Assembly (NCBI RefSeq): GCF_043290135.1
Contig: NC_134704.1
Location: forward strand, 8,799,501-8,863,500
Source: Rhipicephalus microplus
Taxonomy: Eukaryota; Arthropoda; Arachnida; Ixodida; Ixodidae
Length of the DNA stretch: 64,000 nucleotides
Reading direction: 5' to 3'
Both the position numbers and the translations under genes were made by a program. This document shows positions 51,801 to 60,800 of this stretch, piece after piece (within the stretch, counting starts at the first letter, position 1; each line of letters begins with the position of its first letter). The notes beneath the pieces are model-generated. The model searched no databases. It saw nothing but the letters and a program-made list of their open reading frames with translations, and had not been told where the DNA came from.

Positions 51801-54800
51801 ATGCACAAGTTGTAAAGCATTCTTGAAAATAGTGCGAACAAAAGCTGAAGAAATAACAGTGGGTTACCGACTTATTGCTCCTGAGAATTTTATTTAAATA
51901 CTCTTTTCCGGAATATTTCAACGCAAAAATTTTGCTCTGTCTGTCTTTCTGTTTGTCTGTGTCACCCAAATCAGCCACCCGGCCAACGTTTAAGCCCTTG
52001 CTCAACGCCCAGCCATCTCGATTTAGTGGCTGCGTTCAGACTTGCGAACATTGTAGATCAAAAAAAAAATATTAAGCATAGATGAGGTGCAACATCAACA
52101 CCTAGGGATTAGGTGATGCGTTTCTTACTAAACATGCAGAGATGCGTAATTCTGAAAACTCTAGTGTTTCTTACGTTCCGCTGACAATGTGACGCTATGC
52201 ATTAAAAAAAAAACTGGCGTTTCCTACGCTTCGCTTAGACGATACGGTGCTTCCACCTACCAGTGGCTCCACGTTCTACATAAGCTTTCGTTTCCCGTCA
52301 TTGCTGCCAGATGGCATCTATATCAAACTAGAAGGCAACTGTCTTTCAGCGACATTTGCAGCGAAGCACGCAGATATTTTTTGTAGATCGCACAACGCGT
52401 AGGATAAGCTTTTTTTTGTCAAGTCGTCAAAATTATGTTTCAAGTACTACCAACGAAGCTTCGTGGTTGTTGTCTTTTTATAAAAGATACGAATAAACAA
52501 AACGTGTTTTTAGGGAAAAGGAAATTGGATTCATGGCATCTGCTTGTTTCGATACCAAGTAGGAAAAGCCAAGTGTATTGAAAGAAAAGCAACTGATGTT
52601 TTGCTGATTGCTCGGAATAAATTGAACTGAATGCGTAAAGGTTTTATCAACAAAGTGGGCAATTCTCTCTTCGTAATGGTTATGTCGACAAGCTGTTTCG
52701 TGCCTCTGTCTAAACTAGTTGCAGTAGAGGCGTGTAAGAATGACATAAATAAATAAACTACAATGCGCGATATAAAGACGGAAATATTCGGCGATTATAT
52801 ATAATTGCTGGGACCTGTACTTAAGTTCGTAGCAGATCATTGAATGCCTGAACATTTATCCATGTGCTCAATAAATAAAGCTAATATATTGACAAACTGT
52901 GCGGGGACTCCATAAATGTGTTCAGCGCATTGTTGCGAATTCGGCAATGGTTCTTCGAGTGAAGCCGATTCGGAAAACCTAAAGGCACAATGGCAATTTC
53001 AGCGCACAGAATGCATTCCTGTGCACCCTACTGAATAACCATAATCACGTAAACGCTCGTGAAGATTGTAGTTCATGTGAACTATACTAATGCATTTATA
53101 GAAAAATTGGGAGAATAGCGCAGAGCATACATTCATGCACGCAGTGGTTTATGAATGGTGGGTGGGGAGCGGTGTCAAGTTTTCAAAAACACTAATTAGC
53201 TGAAAGCCTCTGAGTGGGTTTCCGGGAAAGATATCTTAAAAGTTAGTGTAATCATTGTATAAACTAGTGTATATATTTTTTATAAACTTGGTTCTTTAAA
53301 GAAAAAGCAGTTCTTAACGACTAATGACATGGACTTTCTACCATCAGATCTTCCAGGCTCATTTCTATTTGCTTAAAACACGTAGGTTCTTCTTTAAGAA
53401 AGAAAATGTGAAACAAAATATATGTTGCCAGAATAAACCTTGAAATAACCCTTTTAATTTCACTGAAATATAACTTTCGACAATATTTTGATTCGGACGA
53501 GTTGGGTCATCTTGACAGTGTTCCTTAAACGTGCAAAGTTTGAACACAAACTTTGCTGTGGTTTTGTTTTTCTTAGGAAATGAAGATTAAAAGTAGAACA
53601 CAAAACAGCTTCTGTAAAAAAAAATTCAGGTGACAAGTGCACCACCAGCTGTTCGTCATTGGCGCCTGAAGAAAATAAGGTGGTGACTTTTTTTTAATGA
53701 TTGTCACGTTAGTAAATTGATTGAAATATATCTTGTTTTAACTGAATGTACATGCTTCTAGTCATCTGTACGCTATTTTAGTATAACTAAATTCTACACT
53801 TGTAACAATGTCACATTATCTTTTGCACGATAATCTTTGAACATTCACCTAATTCTAAGAGCACAATTGTGGGATCTTCTCAAATAGGCAGCGGTTGAAA
53901 GATCACCTTCAGTCCTATCCCTTAGTCTTCGTCTGTTTCACGCTTTATGAAGTTGGTCTGTTTTTTTTTTTCAAGTTTTCTGTTCTCCTCGGAAGAAAAA
54001 GCTGTGAAAAGTTTGCAACCTTCTGTCTGTGCAACAGCTTTACACAGAAACTACAGGGTCGCAAGTTGTTTCTTTCTTCGTGGCATAGTTCCCGGTCACT
54101 TCTAACTCGATTGGTTGGTCCACCACGTGCCTCCGAAAATGAAACCCACCCGCGACGACAACAAAGCGACCAAGGGCACAAGCTGTGAAGGAAATAGCAA
54201 TAGCGTAGAGCAAAACGTGGCCTTATTATGCAGGATAATCAAGAAGGACGAGTTAGCAGCCCCGTGCGTGTTGCGAAGCCAGGAGATGGTTACGAGGAGA
54301 TCTGCATGAGCAGCGAAACACTCCCACGTGGCCTACCCAATCCAAATGCTTCTTGCTATAGGGTAATATGCATCAAGAAGCTCCGAAGCACCAAGCCCGT
54401 CTTCGCCACCCACGGCCGCCGGTTCAGAACGGCCGTGAAAGCTGCCCAGCCAAGAGTAGCCAGCGTAACGGTTTGCGTCGAGGATCGAGGTGGCTCGCTT
54501 TGCGTACAGATGTGGGCAGCACCTTTGCATCCCTTGACCTGAAGATCGTAGCGCCAGCCTTCCGGGCAAGACTGATAGCGCGCCTTGTTGACGCAGCGGT
54601 AGCTTCCCGGCGTGTTCAAGCAACGTGTTCCCCTCTGGGAACACACGTATCGGCCTTCGCTGCACTCGTCAATATCTGCAAGGACAGCGAGGGAGCACTG
54701 AGCATTACTTTTTAGTAACGTACATTTCAGATATGTTAAATGCAGTGGCGAATTTTCGTAAGCATTTGCGAAAGGAGAAATGGACGTGGGCAGGGCACGC

Positions 54801-57800
54801 AGCGCGTAAGCAGGATAGCCGGTTGTCATTGAGGATAGCAGACTATATTCGAAGAGAAGAAAAACGCGCGAGGGGTACACCGAAAGTGAAGTGCAAAGAT
54901 GAAATTGAGAAACTTGCCGGTACAACGTGATGCCAGCAAACACATCACAGGGTTGATTGGAAGAACGTGGCAGTGGCCTTTGTCCTGCACTGGGAGTAGT
55001 TACACTGATGATTATTATTACGGTGACCTTGATGAGGATGCATTCGTAAATGCGCGCTAAGCCACGTAGCCAGAAATGAGTGCCCACCTCACTTTATGTA
55101 CGTTACTGCATGTTTGTGTGTTAGAGTATATTCACTTGTATGTGTGATCATTTCGATGAGGAGGAGGAAGCGGGGAAGTGGTATTTAACCACAACAACCA
55201 CCCTCTTCCTAAGCCACCGTGGTAAGCCCGTGTAAAACAAAAGATGGACAGTACGAATTACGTGGAAATGCCGCTGTTCTCCTTTTATTGATTTAACATG
55301 CAGGGTGATATTTTACCTGGCAGTTTATTTCATAAATTTACAGCTTAGTGGTTGCTAGTGATACAATTTCGACAGTAAAAAAACTAAGATTCTGATAACA
55401 TTTTTTTGAAGAACGTACACGACAGAGAAATGCTTCGTATAACTTGTTTTTCCAACTTCCGCAGTTAGAAGCTTATCCACAGACGGGTTATATCACACGG
55501 AACATGCGGAACAAGCGATGAAGTGGCTGATAACGGTCGGAAGATGGACAGGGTGACGTGATGCTATATCATTGCTGTATTGCTTACTACGACTTCATTA
55601 TTAATGTACCAGGTTACGCGGTAGCAAAAGTGAGATGATCCTGGTAAAGGCTTCATAAGAAATGACCCGATCTCGAAAACCGTACGCTTTGCTATCGCGT
55701 ATACGGTTGATCAGGATTTCAAGCATGGTTTTCAGCGGCTTTATGATATGACAGGCCACCCTGATATTGCTATGTCACCAAGTAATTTAAAAAACAGTTT
55801 TAGAGCACACAATTAAGTGCTTCACCCCACACGAATTAAAAATATGATTTTTGTAATAAATAAAGCTAAAGAACGCTTCAGTGGGGCACCGAGCTGTATT
55901 TAGAAGGACGAACTGTTTTCCACGGCTAAGTTTATAAACGCGAATATTCTTGTCTCTGCAGTGGCCAGCTTAGGAAACACAAATTCTCAGATGAAGCTCA
56001 CCAGCGCAAGAGCGGGTGCTCTTGTTCATGCGGTATCCTTCCGGACAGACATTTCTATCCCGGCAGATGAAGCCGCCCGCTGTGTTGACGCAACTCTGCG
56101 TGGAGAAGCTGCAATTGTGCGTGCCTTCCCGGCACTCGTCCGTGTCTGTGTTGAGCGAAAAGCAAAAAGTAATTTTGTTAAACTTTTATAGAGGAACGCG
56201 ACAGCGCAATCGGGCGTCACTCGCACGGCGTTCTCAAACCTTTGCCACGCCTTGCACCACGGTGAACGCCTCCTCCACACCGCGAACAAACAACGGACGT
56301 CCACGCAAAATGACTGCACTCGATTTTCGCTAAAACTTACTATTTTGACATTACAACCTCAAAATGATCGTTTTGCGGAAATTCTGGTGGTTTCGGCATT
56401 GGTGGTTGTGCACAAAAAACCGTCGTTGTCATTGAGCGAAAATTCGAGACAGATGCAAATAAATGAATAACAAAAATCTTCGGTTAGAGCGGGAATAAAA
56501 TATGGGGCTTCTCTGTGGAAAGCAGTTCTGCTACGCAGCCACGCCAGTGCTCGAATTTCAGTGACAGCGCAAGCATCAGTGTCGTCATCTCTCGTTGATA
56601 GGGGAAAAAAAAATAAGCGAAGAACCCAGAAAGGTGCAAATAGAATAAGTAACAACATTGCACTTAAACAACCACGCGAAAGATGGGTCTAAAAAACAAA
56701 ACAGAGACACACACAACATCGTCGTGTGTCTTTTTCTTAGTCCCGTTTTTTGCGCTACTAATAACAATCCATTTCAACCAACTCGCTTAGTCTGCCATCC
56801 TACTTCAAGTATTAGCAATCTTCGATTCGAGTGAGGATCGAACCCAGGTCTTCTGCGTAACAAGTAGGTGTTCTACCACAGAACAATGCCATTGTTTGAA
56901 ACCACCTCGGGAAAAGCACATCAATGTCACGTATAGGAGAGTCCGTAACGCATGTAATACTGCGTGGCAGAAGCGGAAATTCGCCCCAAGCGTCAAAAAA
57001 TGTGAATTGCTGGTACGGCTGGTTCAATTACAAAGTGTGCAGGCATACTTGATTGTAACTTATCATCGGTAATAGCATCAAAAAAGTGTGCAGATTCACC
57101 CATCGCCTTACGTCACCAATTCGCAAAAGAAAGAGTCGTGCGCCGTGGGCCCTTTGAACTGGCAGTAGACATTAGCTCAGCCAGACAAGAAGGAGACGTC
57201 AACTATTGCGCTATCGCGTTCTCTTCTTGAAGGCGAAGCTCAAGCGTCTTTTAAGCTTTTTTTTTCTATTCTTCGCTCACGAGCCATGCCACCAATACAG
57301 ACACCAGAATTGGCTGTATAAAGCTGTCACGTCAAATCAACGCGTGCGCAATCAGTAAATCGGAGGGTTGAAGATGTAATACTCGAGCGAATGACTGATT
57401 GTTTAGGAGTACCAAACAATTTGACGTCAATAGTGGGAAGTAGTGGCACCGGTAAATGTGCCATTTTCGTCGGTAAATAATTTACCACGCTTTATCCTTT
57501 TTTTCTACCCTCTTTTGGGTAAAGTCGCTGTCGGCAGAATTCACAGCGCAGGGCCGTGTGCAACTTAGCAGGCGCGTTGCGGCGGCGCGTTCCTTCGAAT
57601 GACATATTCAATATTTTCCTATTATACTCGTCTATAGATATAAATGTAAGTAATTAAAAATTGGTAAACTTTACCAATAAGTTTTCAATATTTAAAATCT
57701 AACATTTGGCTGTCAGCATTAAAACTGCAGCAAAAGCTCCTTAAATATAATTCACACCGTGGCCTCCGCGATCGGCCGGCAGCCGATCGCGGAGGCCACG

Positions 57801-60800
57801 TTCACACGACCATAGCAGAAATTTCGCGGCGGAGCACACCGTGACGTCCCCCAGGGTCAAACTGCGATCATCACGAGTAAGTAGCCAACTATCTCCTCAT
57901 TTGTTGCGAAGCCATAATTACGTTGATTGATTGATTGATTGATTGATATGTGGGGTTTAACGTCCCAAAATCACCATATGATTATGAGATACGCCGTAGT
58001 AGAGGGCTCCGGAAATTTTGACCACCTGGGGTTCTTTAACGTGCACCCAAATCTGAGCACACGGGCCTACAACATTTCCGCCTCCATCGGAAATGCAGCC
58101 GCTGCAGCCGGGATTTGAACCCGCAACCTGCGGGTCAGCCGCCGAGTACCTTAGCCACTAGACCACCGCGGCGGGGCACCATAATTACGTTTCATAACGT
58201 ACACTGCAAATGTGGATGCGAAGTTCACACTATGAATAATACAGTGCAAAACGGCTGCTGCCCATTCAAAATTCGTTTAAAAAACGATTCAATTTCTTAT
58301 AGTGTTTCAGCCGACGTCCGAAGTGACTAGCATCTCTTCGTCACAAAGAATAGAATAGTGTTTCGCCGACAGCTCTTGTTTTCCCTGTATTGATTTCCTT
58401 CACTCCATTCTTTTTGTGCATATATATTTGTTCCTTTTCAAGCAGCGTTCCAGTTGTACAGGTTGACAAGTATACTCAGTAAAACTGCACAAACCCCTGA
58501 AGGGACAAATTTAGGACTGCTATGGAGGCTGATTTCATGCGTCAATAAACCAAGTTGTGTTATTCTGTGCTTGTTTGCACACTCCTTTCTTCATGTCGTA
58601 ATTCGGCGTGCTGTTTGCCCGAAAAAAATTGAAGAAAGTTTGCTTCTTTTATTTCTCTTTCACCATTTCTTTCTCTTTCTCCGCTTTTTTTCATCATGGA
58701 TATCATGACATTCATGACACAATTTTTATGCTCCGAGTTGTTTGCATTTTTGGCACACCCTGTCTTGCATGGTCGTCTTCTCTTTCGTCTTCGTTTGTCG
58801 CGCTACGCTTACAATGAACCCCCCTTTGTGATGTGTTGCCAATTTCGGTAATTACTAACTTCATAAAATAACCGAGACAGAACCAAGACAACGTCTAATA
58901 TATCGTGACATACGTGGAATACATGGCATTATTTTCATGCTATTACCGTTTCTTTCTTTTTCGTTTGTCTTATACCTCACCTCTTTATGGTGCCAGCACT
59001 CGCTTAGAAAAGCATCCTCTTAAAAAATTATGCAAATGACTCATTAGCCGTATGACCAGGGTATGCGGCACTGCCCTGTGACAATACCACATTCGACGCA
59101 TCCTTGTTCTATCAATAGTAATAAACATATAGACCCTTCTTCAGATACGATGGTTATCAATAAATTTTAGATCATAACTGTTCCCCAATTATTGGTACGA
59201 ATTGCTTACAATTCAGTCATTTTTTAAAGACGCTCAATGGCCGTCGTAGGTACACTTGTTACGAATCTAGAGATATATTATATAACATATTCCAAACTTG
59301 CGGAGAAATGCGTCCGCTGTAATTCATTGTCCAAAAAGGCTGCTCTCGTGCCATCAAAGATGTGCGTGAGGCCAAAACGTATTTTAAATCTTGAAAACAT
59401 GTTTCAAACCAGTGCAAAGACGTCTCGTCACGTGACCTGGCAGCTCTAAATCTAGCTAGTTCTTGACGTCGTTTCGCGTGATATCAGCGTCGCTAATTTG
59501 GCATCTATGAAAAAAAAAAAAACATTCGAGAGGAGACGAGCCGCGCTCACCTCCTGTCCAGCAGACAAAATATGAAAGTTACAACACGCACTCCTGCGAA
59601 AGCCACATTGGATTTGATTGGCAGAGCCCAGCAGACACTGTTAGCCCAGCGTTTCTAAAGATTAGCAAAAAGGGAGCCTTGGCAGTAAATAATTTCAAAC
59701 AGAGAAAAATGCTGCTTACGCACCTTGGCATTGTCGCGTGTGCCGGCTGTACCGATATCCTTGCGGGCACAGCGCGGCCCGACCAACGTTCACGTCGCGT
59801 CTCTTGCACTGGAAGCCACCGTCCGTGTTGACGCAGAGCGCCGACGAGCCGCAGTTGTGGCTGCCTTGGGAGCATTCGTCGATGTCTGGCGAGCCAAGGA
59901 CACTCATTATTTGCATGAGCTCATCGAAAACGTGCAGTCACCAATTTTGAGTCTTCAACAACAAAACAGGCTGTTCGAAAAGAGTTCTAAAACGCTGTTC
60001 ACATAGCAGCCGCTTTCTAAGGTGAATTTCCTGTGCCGGCAACACAAAGGTAACACAACATGCCGTTACGCTGACACAGGCAGGAAAGGGAAGATGAAAA
60101 CTTGCGATTAAAATCCAGAAACAGGGGCGCTGTGCTCGAGCCTACGTTTCACCAAATGAACGTGTCTTCTTCAAGGCTAGAACTAGTCCAGAAGAAGATA
60201 AGTTTACTAGGTGAAACTTTGTCTTTAGCGCAAAACCCATTGTTCACGTCGACCCATGGCTATACAGTTGAGGTGGTACGCTTTAGGGATGACGAAATGA
60301 TCGCACGTGTCACACGAACATTCTTTTCTATTAGTTTATTAACTTATCCTTCCTTTTCACATTCCTATATGCAAAGTGTGAGTTCAGAGTGAGGCAAGTG
60401 ACCATCTCGTCTCGGATGCAAGTCGGAGCTCAGACAAGCTTACACACTTTTTCATGAGAGCCTCGCAGTTTGCGTGTCGGTGCTTTTCTGTTTGGGCCGT
60501 ATGGTTTCAGCTTTCGATCTCATTGTTTTCCCGCTACGCTGGAAAAGTCAAACGTAGCCTAGTTGTGCTATATACTTTTGAGGTATTTGTAAATGAGCAG
60601 TGGTCTTCGCCGCAGAGATGTATATCGTTACTTAAGCTTACTGACGTGGTGCTCCGTGTCCGGAATATGTGACACAAGGTGAATTTAATTATGATGTTTC
60701 CCCTCAAACTTCTTTCTCATCCTCGCAGCGCTTTCTTTACACAGTATGTGTGACAAAACTATTTAATTGTCTTCAATGAAGTTGTAATAACTTTTTGTGT

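Noticed and set aside
56815..56887. tRNA gene candidate on the minus strand
   Set aside because: B box is good but acceptor and anticodon stems do not pair; likely a tRNA-derived relic.
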